Below are positions 9,694 through 16,761 of a stretch of DNA of 64,000 nt, in pieces. The notes below the pieces were generated by a model. That model made no database searches, was not told the DNA's origin, and worked only from the letters and a program-made list of their open reading frames with translations. A program made the position numbers and the translations under genes. Positions within the stretch are counted from its first letter, which is position 1, and the number at the start of each line of letters is the position of its first letter. This stretch comes from Sphingomonas ginkgonis (GTDB lineage: Bacteria; Pseudomonadota; Alphaproteobacteria; Sphingomonadales; Sphingomonadaceae), in NCBI RefSeq assembly GCF_003970925.1, contig NZ_RWJF01000001.1:1048501-1112500 (forward strand). Reading direction: 5' to 3'.

Positions 9694-10497
9694 TCAGGCC
9701 GGACCCCTCGCCCGCTGCATCGGCCGGGGCTTGAGATGGGCCTGCTGGAGATAGGCGCTGGGCGGCATTCCGAAGGTGCGGTGGAACATGGCGGTGAAGG
9801 CGCTCGCGCTCTCGTAGCCGACGTCGAAGGCGGCGTTGGCGATCGCCTCGCCCTGCGCCAGCAGCGACAGCGCGGCCATCAGCCGTACCTGCTGCCGCCA
9901 GACCCCGAAACCGGCGCCGGTCTGCTCGCGGAAGAGGCGGGTGAAGGTGCGCCGCCCCATGCCGGCGATCGCCGCCCAATCATCGAGATCACGCTGGTCG
10001 GCAGGATCGTCGATCAAGGCGTGGCAGACCCGTAGCAGCCGGCGGTCACTTGGCATGAAAATTTCACTAGGGGTGCTCGGCATGTGCTCGACCTCGTCGA
10101 GGAGGAGGCGCGCGATCCGACCTTCACGGCCAGCAAGGTCATAGTCGGCTGGGAAACCGCCGACCTCGAAGATCAGGGCGCGGACCAGATCGCTGACTTC
10201 GAACACGCGGCAGCGCCGGAGACCGCGGTCGAACTCGGGATCGATGTACAGCGTATAGGTCGACACCGACGCGCGGCAGTGTAGCTCGTGCATCGTGCCG
10301 GCAGGGATCCAGATTGCTCGTTGCGGCGGCAGAATAAAGCTGGCGCTTTCCGTTCGAACAGCGATGGTGCCGTTTGCGGCGTAGGACAGCTGTGAGCGGT
10401 GATGTAGATGGAGCGGATCGACGAACCCTGCCGGATAATCATCTGCGAAGCCAATGATCGGCCTGCTCTCTAGTGGATAGTCGATTGATCGCTTCAT
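9694..10497 (-). CDS. AraC-family transcriptional regulator with N-terminal cupin
   Basis: 267 residues. The N-terminal half is a small cupin/AraC-binding domain (HLHHRSQLSY, then LPPQRAIWIPAGTMHE). The C-terminal half holds the paired helix-turn-helix with the hallmark NAAFDVGYESASAFTAMFHRTFG region in which residues about 225-245 form the second HTH. The cupin-plus-HTH layout resembles NimR/YdeC-type regulators. It ends 67 nt upstream of the PepSY gene on the same strand and probably controls that set, and perhaps the convergent receptor genes as well. The ligand is unknown. The gene borders the lower-G+C patch on its upstream side. Confidence 0.9.
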   Translation of the reverse strand: MKRSIDYPLESRPIIGFADDYPAGFVDPLHLHHRSQLSYAANGTIAVRTESASFILPPQRAIWIPAGTMHELHCRASVSTYTLYIDPEFDRGLRRCRVFEVSDLVRALIFEVGGFPADYDLAGREGRIARLLLDEVEHMPSTPSEIFMPSDRRLLRVCHALIDDPADQRDLDDWAAIAGMGRRTFTRLFREQTGAGFGVWRQQVRLMAALSLLAQGEAIANAAFDVGYESASAFTAMFHRTFGMPPSAYLQQAHLKPRPMQRARGPA

Positions 10498-10880
10498 TCA
10501 GCTACCAATTGTCGCGTCGGCAGGAGCATGTTCAGGGTTCTCGAACTGGTCACCTAGTACGATGCCCGATAGGATGATCGTAGTCGAGGCTTGGCTATCT
10601 GGCATACCTGTGTTGACCACCGTAAATGCGCGCCTTGCAGCTACGAACAACACTTCAAATTAGTATTGCCGAGACTAAGCGGCGGAGTAGTCTGTGCCGG
10701 GACGATTGCGTCGTTGAAGTCGTTACAACCTCAGACCTTCCAAGTTAGCCTACCTTGAAGTCAGTCATGCTTACTCCACGTCCAGTCGGTTGCAGAACAT
10801 TCCCCCGCCGTGAAGATAAGAGTGCTGGCAGGGTATGGCCGGTTGCGAGCACTTTCCGGGCTTTCGCATACGAGGAAACT
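10498..10880. other. 383-nt gene-free stretch of lower G+C
   Basis: No convincing gene is seen between the AraC start and the antitoxin start. By hand count, 10501-10600 is about 54% G+C against 65-70% in the flanking genes. It must hold the divergent promoters of the AraC gene and the antitoxin. Weak TTGACC (about 10613) and TTGAAG-like hexamers are present, but I could not pair them with a good -10 element. There are no direct repeats, tRNA remnants or integrase fragments that would prove an insertion. Confidence 0.5.
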
Positions 10881-11282
10881 GTGACCTACACAGAAGAAAG
10901 AAAAGTTAGCCGGACCGCCAAGAAGATCTTTGCGACCATCTCTGACGCGTGGGGTTTGGCCGAAGCGCAGCAGCGAACGATCTTGGGGCTGCCGGTCGAA
11001 CAAAGCCTGTCGAAGTGGCATGCCAACCCGTCGCCCATGGGTTCCGAGCAGATGATTCAGATATCCCACCTCATGGCCATCTACAAAGCCTTGCATACTT
11101 TGTTGCACCAAGCCTCCCGCGCCAACGCCTGGCCGCAAAAGCCCAACAAGGCACCGCTGTTCAACGGCGGCAGCGCTCTCGACCTTCTTCTGAGAGGTAG
11201 GCAGGAAGATATCCACCTCGTCCGGCGGTATCTCAAGGCAGAGATGGGCTTACGCTGCCCGAAGCTTGATGCCCGTCCGTGA
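10881..11282 (+). CDS. MbcA/ParS/Xre-type antitoxin, toxin-binding domain protein (orphan)
   Basis: 133 residues from GTG 10881, which has a good GAGGA Shine-Dalgarno at 10871-10875. The frame is open further upstream to TTG 10755 and ATG 10767, but that extension lacks family-like sequence. The N-terminal part (ISDAWGLAEAQQRTILGLP) resembles the Xre-like helical domain. The C-terminal part (ALHTLLHQASRANAWPQKPN, then PLFNGGSALDLLLRGR and VRRYLKAE) matches the MbcA/ParS toxin-binding domain that neutralises RES-type NAD-consuming toxins. No RES gene lies on either side; downstream is a short unexplained stretch and then nusG-linked genes. It may be a solitary antitoxin, a relic of a pair, or act on a toxin elsewhere. 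Lower G+C than its neighbours fits transfer. Confidence 0.75.
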   Translation: MTYTEERKVSRTAKKIFATISDAWGLAEAQQRTILGLPVEQSLSKWHANPSPMGSEQMIQISHLMAIYKALHTLLHQASRANAWPQKPNKAPLFNGGSALDLLLRGRQEDIHLVRRYLKAEMGLRCPKLDARP

Positions 11283-11502
11283 GCGCATCCAACGCGCCGA
11301 CCGAGAAACAACTTTCTCAATCGTCTTGAGCCGGCTTGGCTGATCCTCCGGAGCATTGCGGCCGACCAACGCCGCTCCATTTTCTTCCACCTTCGCCGCG
11401 CGATGACGAGGCTGCGCGGATGCGCTGGCCGGTCGCTGCGGCGATGCTGAACAGATTGAGCTACAGTTTGGGAATCGGTTGGCCACTTGGTCGTGGCGCC
11501 GC

Positions 11503-11682
11503 TTACTCGAGCGCAAGCTGAGCCCACCAGAGGCCGGCGGCGATGGCGCCGATCAGCGCCAGCGCCAGCGCCAGCGCACGGAGGAGGTTCGAGCGACGCG
11601 CCCGCCGGTGACGCCGGCGGCTCTTCGCGCGAAAAGCCTCCTCAAAGTCGCCGGTCAGTCGCGAATCGTCGTCCGTGTCCAA
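11503..11682 (-). CDS. Small single-pass membrane protein, 59 aa (unrecognised)
   Basis: A short frame downstream of nusG: TTG start at 11682 preceded by AGGGGG with a six-base spacer, and TAA at 11505-11503. The protein has an acidic N-terminus (MDTDDDSRLTGDFEEAF), a very basic middle (AKSRRRHRRARRSN) and a C-terminal hydrophobic helix (ALALALALIGAIAAGLWW). That layout predicts a cytoplasmic N-terminus and a single membrane anchor. Codon third positions are G/C-rich, as in real genes here. I know of no family match. It lies 114 nt after the nusG stop and could be on the same transcript. No ATG or GTG is available, which lowers confidence. Confidence 0.5.
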   Translation of the reverse strand: MDTDDDSRLTGDFEEAFRAKSRRRHRRARRSNLLRALALALALIGAIAAGLWWAQLALE

Positions 11683-11796
11683 GCCGAGCCCCCTGCCAGC
11701 CCCGCGTCACGCGTGGCGGAAAGCCGGGCAATTACGCAGCTCGACCTGACCATTGAAGCGCCAAGATGGCGCTGGCCGCGCCGATCTGGCAATGAT

Positions 11797-12336
11797 TTAC
11801 TTCGCCCGTTCGACCTGCTCGAATTCGAGCTCGACCGGTGTCGCGCGCCCGAAGATCGAGACGCTGACCTTCACCCGGCTGCGGTCGAAGTCGAGTTCCT
11901 CGACCACGCCGTTGAAGCTGGCGAACGGACCGTCGAGCACCTTCACTGCGTCGCCGATCTCGTAATCGACCTTGACCTTCTGCTTCGGCGCGGCGGCGGC
12001 GGCTTCCTCCTTGGTGTTGAGGATGCGCGCGGCCTCGGCCTCGCTGATCGGCTGCGGCTTGCCGTTGGGACCGAGGAAGCCGGTGACCTTGGGCGTGTTC
12101 TTGACGAGGTGATAGACCTGGTCGCTCATCGCCAGCTTGGCGAGTACGTAGCCCGGGAAGAACTTGCGGTCGCTGGTGACCTTCTTGCCGCGGCGGATCT
12201 CGGTCACCTTCTCGGTCGGCACTTCGACCGACTCGACCATGTTCTCGAGCCCCAGCCGCTGCGCGTCGGAGAGGATCTGCTCCCGCACCTTGTTCTCGAA
12301 GCCAGAGTAGGCGTGGATGATGTACCAGCGCGACAT
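11797..12336 (-). CDS. nusG: Transcription termination/antitermination protein NusG
   Basis: 179 residues. The NGN domain starts with RWYIIHAYSGFENKV and contains FPGYVLAKL and VKNTPKVTGFLG. The C-terminal KOW domain is IGDAVKVLDGPFASFNGVVEEL. It binds RNA polymerase, suppresses pausing and links to Rho or to ribosomal S10. Length and motifs are complete. It follows secE by 23 nt, the classical secE-nusG pair, but the usual rplK-rplA ribosomal genes do not follow; a 59-aa membrane-protein frame does instead. A proline/alanine-rich acidic linker (about residues 100-120) between the two domains is longer than in E. coli, as is common in alphaproteobacteria. Confidence 0.97.
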   Translation of the reverse strand: MSRWYIIHAYSGFENKVREQILSDAQRLGLENMVESVEVPTEKVTEIRRGKKVTSDRKFFPGYVLAKLAMSDQVYHLVKNTPKVTGFLGPNGKPQPISEAEAARILNTKEEAAAAAPKQKVKVDYEIGDAVKVLDGPFASFNGVVEELDFDRSRVKVSVSIFGRATPVELEFEQVERAK

Positions 12337-12359
12337 GGGATGAATTCGTCCTTGTAAGA

Positions 12360-12563
12360 TCAGCCGGAAAGACGGGCGAGCAGGAACTTGACGATCGCGT
12401 TGAACGCCCCGTCGACCGTGAAGAAGAAGATGGCGAGGATCGCGGCCATGATCAGCACCATGATGGTGCTGGCGAAGGTCTCCCGGCGCGACGGCCAGAC
12501 GACCTTGCTGGTTTCCAGGCGGACCTGCCGGATGAACTCGCCTGGGGAAATCTTGTCGGCCAC
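12360..12563 (-). CDS. secE: Preprotein translocase subunit SecE
   Basis: 67 residues with the single-helix SecE layout: an amphipathic cytoplasmic helix (SPGEFIRQVRLETSKVVWPS), the conserved VVWPSRRET turn, and one membrane helix (TIMVLIMAAILAIFFFTVDG). It clamps the SecY channel of the Sec translocon. The one-helix form is usual outside the enterobacteria. It is the first gene of secE-nusG. A strong intrinsic terminator lies 32 nt upstream of its start, between it and tRNA-Trp. Confidence 0.96.
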   Translation of the reverse strand: MADKISPGEFIRQVRLETSKVVWPSRRETFASTIMVLIMAAILAIFFFTVDGAFNAIVKFLLARLSG

Positions 12564-12594
12564 GATCTGCTGCTCGCTCGGCTTGCTGGAGATA

Positions 12595-12631
12595 GAAAAA
12601 CGAGGTCCGCGGATGGCTCCGCCGGACCTCG
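12595..12631 (-). terminator. Intrinsic terminator between tRNA-Trp and secE
   Basis: Read on the minus strand, a 9-bp perfect stem (CGAGGTCCG, 12631-12623, pairing with 12609-12601) closes a 13-nt loop and is followed directly by a run of five U (12600-12596). It lies 49 nt after the tRNA-Trp 3' end and 32 nt before the secE ATG. It should end the tRNA transcript and make secE-nusG depend on readthrough or on a promoter close to the hairpin. Confidence 0.8.
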
Positions 12632-12680
12632 GACGAGGGCTATTTAGCGAAGCCCGGACGCCGCTTCAAGCGGTCCGGCC

Positions 12681-12756
12681 TGGCAGGGGCAGAGGGACTC
12701 GAACCCACGACCCTCGGTTTTGGAGACCGATGCTCTACCAACTGAGCTATACCCCT
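12681..12756 (-). tRNA. tRNA-Trp (anticodon CCA)
   Basis: A 76-nt cloverleaf on the minus strand. The acceptor stem AGGGGTA pairs with TGCCCCT, the D-loop contains TCAGTTGGTAGA, the anticodon loop CTCCAAA (anticodon CCA) sits on a TCGGT/ACCGA stem, the T-arm has TTCGAGT, and the 3' CCA is encoded. A tRNA-Trp directly upstream of secE-nusG is a conserved arrangement in many bacteria. A terminator follows. Confidence 0.97.
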
Positions 12757-12769
12757 CCAGGCAGAGGTC

Positions 12770-12798
12770 CGCCTAGCTTTCCCGCCGCCGGAGCGCAA
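12770..12798 (-). promoter_or_regulatory. Candidate sigma-70 promoter for tRNA-Trp
   Basis: On the minus strand TTGCGC (12798-12793) and TAGGCG (12775-12770) are separated by exactly 17 nt. The -10 element ends 13 nt before the mature tRNA 5' end, the right distance for a short leader. Both hexamers are imperfect, so this is a position-based call. Confidence 0.4.
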
Positions 12799-12820
12799 GG
12801 CGCGTCCGCCGGCGTCCGGC

Positions 12821-14602
12821 TCAGGCAGCAATGTCGAAGGGCACGATCTCGCCGCTGAGGTAGAGATTGCGCGCCTTGGTCCGCGACAGCTTGCCCGAGC
12901 TGGTGCGGGGCAGGGTGCGCGGCGGGATCAGCTCGACGACCGGCGAGATGCCGGTGATGGCGCGGACCCGCTCGCGGATGTCATCGCGCAGCTTGCCGCG
13001 CTCCTCCGGGTCGGACACGCGGCAGTGGACGAGCACCGCGGGGGTTTCCTCGCCGCTCGGACCGGTGATCGCGAAGGCGGCGATGTCGCCGGACTTGAAG
13101 CCGGGCAGCTGCTCGACTGCCCACTCGATGTCCTGCGGCCAGTGATTGCGCCCGTTGATGATGATCATGTCCTTGGCGCGACCGACGATGAAGATATAGC
13201 CACCCGACATGTAGCCCATGTCGCCGGTGTCGAGCCAGTTGTCCTGCAGGCAGGCGGCGGTCGCCTCGGGATCGCGGAAATAGCCGACCATGACGCTGGT
13301 GCCGCGAACCCAGACCTTGCCGATGCCGCGGTCCGGCAGGGCAACCCCCTGCTCGTCGCGGATCTCGATCTCCATGCCGGTGACCGGCCGGCCGCAGTTG
13401 ACGATTGCCCGGTAGCGGGTCGGGCGTTCCTTCTGGGACGGGTCGCCCCCCGACAGCGCCGCTTCCTCGACCAGCTCGAGCCGGATTCCCTCGCCGGGCG
13501 GCATCAGCGACACGGCGAGCGTGGCCTCGGCCAGCCCATAGCTCGGGCAGAAGGCGCCCGCCTTAAAGCCAGCGTCCGCGAATGCATCGACGAACGACTG
13601 CATGACATCGGGGCGGATCATGTCCGCGCCATTGCCCGCGACCCGCCAGCGGGAGAGGTCGAACCGCTCCCGCGCCCGCGTCTGCGAACTCATCCGGCGC
13701 GCGCAGATGTCGTAGCCGAACGTCGGCGAATAGCTGATCGAGCTGCCCGGGTTGCGGGTGATGAGGTCGAGCCAGGCGAGCGGTCGCCGGGCGAAATCCT
13801 CGGTCTTCATGTAATCGACCGAGATCTGCAGGCTCATCGGCGACAGGAAGCAGCCGACCAGCCCCATGTCATGGTACCAGGGAAGCCAGCTGATGCAGCG
13901 GTCGTTGGGCTGGACCTGAAGGCCGACGCCATGGGCATGAAGATTGTCCAGCAGCGCGCGATGGGTGATCGCGACGCCGTGCGGGAAGCGGGTCGAACCG
14001 CTCGAATACTGGAGATAGGCGATTTCGTCCGTCTCGGCCGACGGCAGCTCGGCCGGCGACGGCTCGATGGCCGACAGGCTCGTCCAGTCCCGGTGTGCGA
14101 TCCCGCGCTGGTCCGCGGCGTCGCGGGCATAGTCGGCGAGCTCCGGCGGGTAGATGAAGAGCGCGGGGTCGCTGCTGCCGAGCATCACCTTGAGCTGTTC
14201 GACATAGGCTTCGCGGCCGCCGAAGCTGGTCGGCAGGGGCAGCGGCACTGGCCACAGGCCGGCGTAGATGGCGCCGAAGAAGCAGGCCGCAAACTCCGCC
14301 CCGGTCTCCGCCACCAGGGCCAGGCGGTCGCCCTTCGCTAGGCCGAGCGAGATGAAGCGGCGGGCATGGTCGAGCGCGTCGGCGCGCAGTTCGGCATAGG
14401 GATAGGCCCGGACCAGCGAGCCGCGCGGATCGTGGAAGTTGAGCCCGCGGCAGCCTTCGGCCGCATAGTCGAGCGCGGCGCCGATGGTCGCGAAATCGGC
14501 GATACGACGCGGCTGGCGGTCGACGGTGGGGGTGGCGCCCGGGGGCGTCAGCTCGGCTGCTGTCTGCTTGTGGCCGTCGAGCACCATATTGTCCTGAACC
14601 AT
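12821..14602 (-). CDS. Fatty acyl-AMP ligase / long-chain acyl-CoA synthetase-like enzyme (FAAL)
   Basis: 593 residues of the ANL adenylating superfamily. The ATP-binding A3 loop is YSSGSTRFPHG (residues 199-209), and further blocks are SWLPWYHDMGLVG, CPSYGLAEATLAVS and WLDTGDMGYM. The WLPWYHDMGL block and overall spacing fit the fatty acyl-AMP ligase branch, which activates fatty acids as adenylates and passes them to acyl carrier proteins or PKS/NRPS enzymes. The C-terminal PRTSSGKLSR keeps the A10 lysine, while the A3 loop has His where many relatives have Lys. No ACP, PKS or NRPS gene is adjacent, so the acceptor is unknown. It is divergent from recX. Confidence 0.87.
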   Translation of the reverse strand: MVQDNMVLDGHKQTAAELTPPGATPTVDRQPRRIADFATIGAALDYAAEGCRGLNFHDPRGSLVRAYPYAELRADALDHARRFISLGLAKGDRLALVAETGAEFAACFFGAIYAGLWPVPLPLPTSFGGREAYVEQLKVMLGSSDPALFIYPPELADYARDAADQRGIAHRDWTSLSAIEPSPAELPSAETDEIAYLQYSSGSTRFPHGVAITHRALLDNLHAHGVGLQVQPNDRCISWLPWYHDMGLVGCFLSPMSLQISVDYMKTEDFARRPLAWLDLITRNPGSSISYSPTFGYDICARRMSSQTRARERFDLSRWRVAGNGADMIRPDVMQSFVDAFADAGFKAGAFCPSYGLAEATLAVSLMPPGEGIRLELVEEAALSGGDPSQKERPTRYRAIVNCGRPVTGMEIEIRDEQGVALPDRGIGKVWVRGTSVMVGYFRDPEATAACLQDNWLDTGDMGYMSGGYIFIVGRAKDMIIINGRNHWPQDIEWAVEQLPGFKSGDIAAFAITGPSGEETPAVLVHCRVSDPEERGKLRDDIRERVRAITGISPVVELIPPRTLPRTSSGKLSRTKARNLYLSGEIVPFDIAA

Positions 14603-14672
14603 TGATCTGAAAAAACGGCGCCAGGCGCCAGATGTGGCTCATCCTGTCCGACTGTGGCACAAAAAGGGCGCG

Positions 14673-15212
14673 ATGAGAAAAGCAAGAGGGGAACGCGCGG
14701 CGCGTCCGCTCGACGAAACGGCGCTGCGGGAACTGGCGATGGCCTATGTTGCCCGGTTCGCGACCACCGCCGCCAAGCTTCGCTCCTATCTCGGCCGCAA
14801 GCTCAGGGAGCGCGGGTGGGACGGGGCGGAGGAGCCCGATCTCGACCGCCTGACCGCGCGAATGGTTGAACTGGGGCTGGTCGACGACCGGGCGTTCGCC
14901 GAGGCGCGGTCGCGCTCCCTGCTGGCGCGCGGGTACGGTGAACGGCGGGTTTCGCAGGTGCTCGCGGCGGCCGGCGTGGCGGACGAGGACCGAACCGACG
15001 CCCGCACCCTCGCTCAGGATCAGGCGTTCGAAGCGGCGCTCCGCTTTGCGCGAAAGCGGCGACTGGGGCCGTTCGCCGCGCAGCCCCAGCATGACCCGAA
15101 ACTCCGCGACAAGGCGCTCGCCGCGATGATGAGGGCCGGACATAGTTTCGCCGTTGCCAAGGCTGTGCTAGAATTAAGTAACTCCGGCAACGAACCCCGT
15201 TTGTTGCCATAG
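14673..15212 (+). CDS. recX: Regulatory protein RecX
   Basis: A 179-residue protein from ATG 14673 (AGGG lies just upstream); ATG 14634 in frame would add 13 residues. It has the RecX tandem three-helix pattern: an early segment with ATTAAKLRSYLGRKLRERGW, then ELGLVDDRAFAEARSRSLLARGYGERRVSQVL (in blocks), and a weaker third repeat near ALRFARKRRLGPF. RecX binds and caps RecA filaments. recA is not nearby. It is followed after about 65 nt by the cold-shock protein gene. Confidence 0.88.
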   Translation: MRKARGERAARPLDETALRELAMAYVARFATTAAKLRSYLGRKLRERGWDGAEEPDLDRLTARMVELGLVDDRAFAEARSRSLLARGYGERRVSQVLAAAGVADEDRTDARTLAQDQAFEAALRFARKRRLGPFAAQPQHDPKLRDKALAAMMRAGHSFAVAKAVLELSNSGNEPRLLP

Positions 15213-15277
15213 TTAAGGCAAAATACCGCAGAAATGCGAGCTTTGTTGCGTGGACGGACCGTGGTAAGAGGTGCGCT

Positions 15278-15859
15278 GTGCAACCGATGGTGTCCATGGA
15301 CGAGGAACGCTCCGCCGAGGGCGTGAAAGCGGCTTCCCTTCCCGACGTGGGAGAGGCCATTCGCGGCCGGGTGAAGTGGTTCGATACGACTCGCGGGTTC
15401 GGCTTCCTCGTCAGCGAGGACTGCGACGGGGACGTGCTGGTCCACTACAGCGTGCTCAAGGATCACGGCCGCCGCAGTGTTCCGGAAGGCGCAATCATCA
15501 GCTGCACGGTCGTGACTTCCGATCGTGGCTTGCAGGCAGGCCGCGTGCTCGCCATTGATCTCTCCGAAGCCGTGCCCGTCCGCCCGGCGGCGCCCGCCCG
15601 ATCGGCCGACCGGTCCGATCGCCAGGCGCTGGCCGAGGATGCGGGCCCGTTCGAGCTGGTGGAGGTCAAATGGTTCAACCGCGTCAAGGGTTACGGCTTC
15701 CTCAATCGGCCGAGCGCGCTGGCACAGGATATCTTCCTGCACATGGAGACGGTGCGGCAGGCGGGGCTGGCGGACCTGGAGCCGGGACAGCGTTTCGAGG
15801 CGCGCATCGCGGAGGGGCGCAAGGGTCTCACCGCCGTGGAACTGCGACTGCCCGCCTGA
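15278..15859 (+). CDS. Cold-shock protein with two CSD domains
   Basis: 193 residues with two OB-fold cold-shock domains. The first has RNP1-like GFGFL in VKWFDTTRGFGFL (about residues 33-45) and an RNP2-like DVLVHYSVL. The second has VKWFNRVKGYGFL (about 130-142) and DIFLHMETV. A proline/alanine-rich linker joins them. Double-CSD proteins are an alphaproteobacterial form of CspA and bind single-stranded RNA or DNA. The frame starts at GTG 15278; ATG 15287 and 15296 are alternatives. The stop lies 11 nt before the DUF192 start, so they are likely co-transcribed. Confidence 0.92.
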   Translation: MQPMVSMDEERSAEGVKAASLPDVGEAIRGRVKWFDTTRGFGFLVSEDCDGDVLVHYSVLKDHGRRSVPEGAIISCTVVTSDRGLQAGRVLAIDLSEAVPVRPAAPARSADRSDRQALAEDAGPFELVEVKWFNRVKGYGFLNRPSALAQDIFLHMETVRQAGLADLEPGQRFEARIAEGRKGLTAVELRLPA

Positions 15860-15870
15860 CCCTTGCCGCG

Positions 15871-16320
15871 GTGCTTCTGCCGCTCGGATTTGCCATGACC
15901 GCCTGTCACTCGTCTAACCAGCCGGCGCTCGGCCTGTCGCCAGCCGGCCTGGAGCAGGCGCCGCTGGTGATCCGCAGCGCCAACGGAGAGCATCGCTTCA
16001 CCGTCGAGATCGCCCGGACGGCGCAGCAGCAGGAATATGGGCTGATGAACCGCCAGACCATGGCCGCGGACCACGGCATGATCTTCCCCTATTCGCCGCC
16101 GCAACAAGTCAATTTCTGGATGAAGAACACGCTCATCCCGCTGGACATGCTGTTCATCAAGGGTGACGGCACCATCGCCGACATCCGAACCGCCGCACCG
16201 CTGTCGCTGGATCCGGTGGGGCCCGGCAGCACGCCGATCGGCGCGGTCCTGGAGCTGAACGGGGGCACCGCGGCCCAGCTCGGCATCAAGCCGGGCGACA
16301 CGGTGAAGTGGCCCGGCTAG
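15871..16320 (+). CDS. DUF192 family exported (lipo)protein
   Basis: About 149 residues. A short hydrophobic leader ends in a lipobox-like GFAMTAC, so it may be lipidated. The rest is a DUF192 domain: EIARTAQQQEYGLMNRQTM, MIFPYSPPQQVNFWMKNT, PLDMLFIKGDG and GAVLELNGGTA are the conserved blocks. The biochemical function of DUF192 is unknown. GTG 15871 is the only usable start before the lipobox, but it lacks positive residues; the start is therefore uncertain. It sits between the double-CSD gene and NDUFA12. Confidence 0.85.
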   Translation: MLLPLGFAMTACHSSNQPALGLSPAGLEQAPLVIRSANGEHRFTVEIARTAQQQEYGLMNRQTMAADHGMIFPYSPPQQVNFWMKNTLIPLDMLFIKGDGTIADIRTAAPLSLDPVGPGSTPIGAVLELNGGTAAQLGIKPGDTVKWPG

Positions 16321-16370
16321 CCGCCGCAGCCGCCTTGCCATAAGCTCCTCGACCGGGCAGAGGCGACCGC

Positions 16371-16760
16371 ATGGGATTGCTTGGCAACTTCTTCAAGCCG
16401 ACCTGGTGGACCGGCATGACCTTCGGCACGGCGCTGTTCACGCAGCGGCACGGCAGCGAGGTCGGCCGCGACGAGGCCGGGAACGTCTACTACCAGCACA
16501 AGAAGAACCCGGCACGGCGATGGGTCGTCTACAACGGCAGCACCGACGCGAGCCGGACCCCGCCTGCCTGGTATGCCTGGCTCCGGGGCACCATCGACGA
16601 GCTGCCGGAGAAGGCGCTGCCGCCGCGCCGCCCGTTCCAGATCCCGCCGGAGCCCAACCGCACCGGCACCGACGAGGCTTGGCGGCCCAGCGGTTCGCTG
16701 TCGCGCGGCGAGCAGCGTCCGGCGACGACCGGGGATTACCAGGCCTGGATCCCGGACTGA
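16371..16760 (+). CDS. NADH:ubiquinone oxidoreductase accessory subunit NDUFA12
   Basis: 129 residues with the NDUFA12/B17.2 signature: TWWTGMTFGTALFTQRHG, VGRDEAGNVYYQ, RRWVVYNG, DASRTPPAWYAWLRGTIDELP and a C-terminal DYQAWIPD. This is one of the few complex I supernumerary subunits shared between mitochondria and alphaproteobacteria. It is encoded away from the main nuo operon, next to DUF2155 and aat, as is usual in this class. The next gene starts one base after its stop. Confidence 0.95.
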   Translation: MGLLGNFFKPTWWTGMTFGTALFTQRHGSEVGRDEAGNVYYQHKKNPARRWVVYNGSTDASRTPPAWYAWLRGTIDELPEKALPPRRPFQIPPEPNRTGTDEAWRPSGSLSRGEQRPATTGDYQAWIPD

Positions 16761-16761
16761 C

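Noticed and set aside
10498..11500. Genomic island with integrase or tRNA attachment site
   Set aside because: The lower G+C suggests transfer, but I found no integrase, transposase, flanking repeats or tRNA fragment. The tRNA-Trp at 12681 is more than 1 kb away and intact.
11250..11516. Minus-strand frame of 88 codons after the antitoxin gene
   Set aside because: The product has no recognisable motif, overlaps the 59-aa membrane protein and antitoxin ends, and has no good ribosome-binding site. It might be a gene remnant but cannot be supported.
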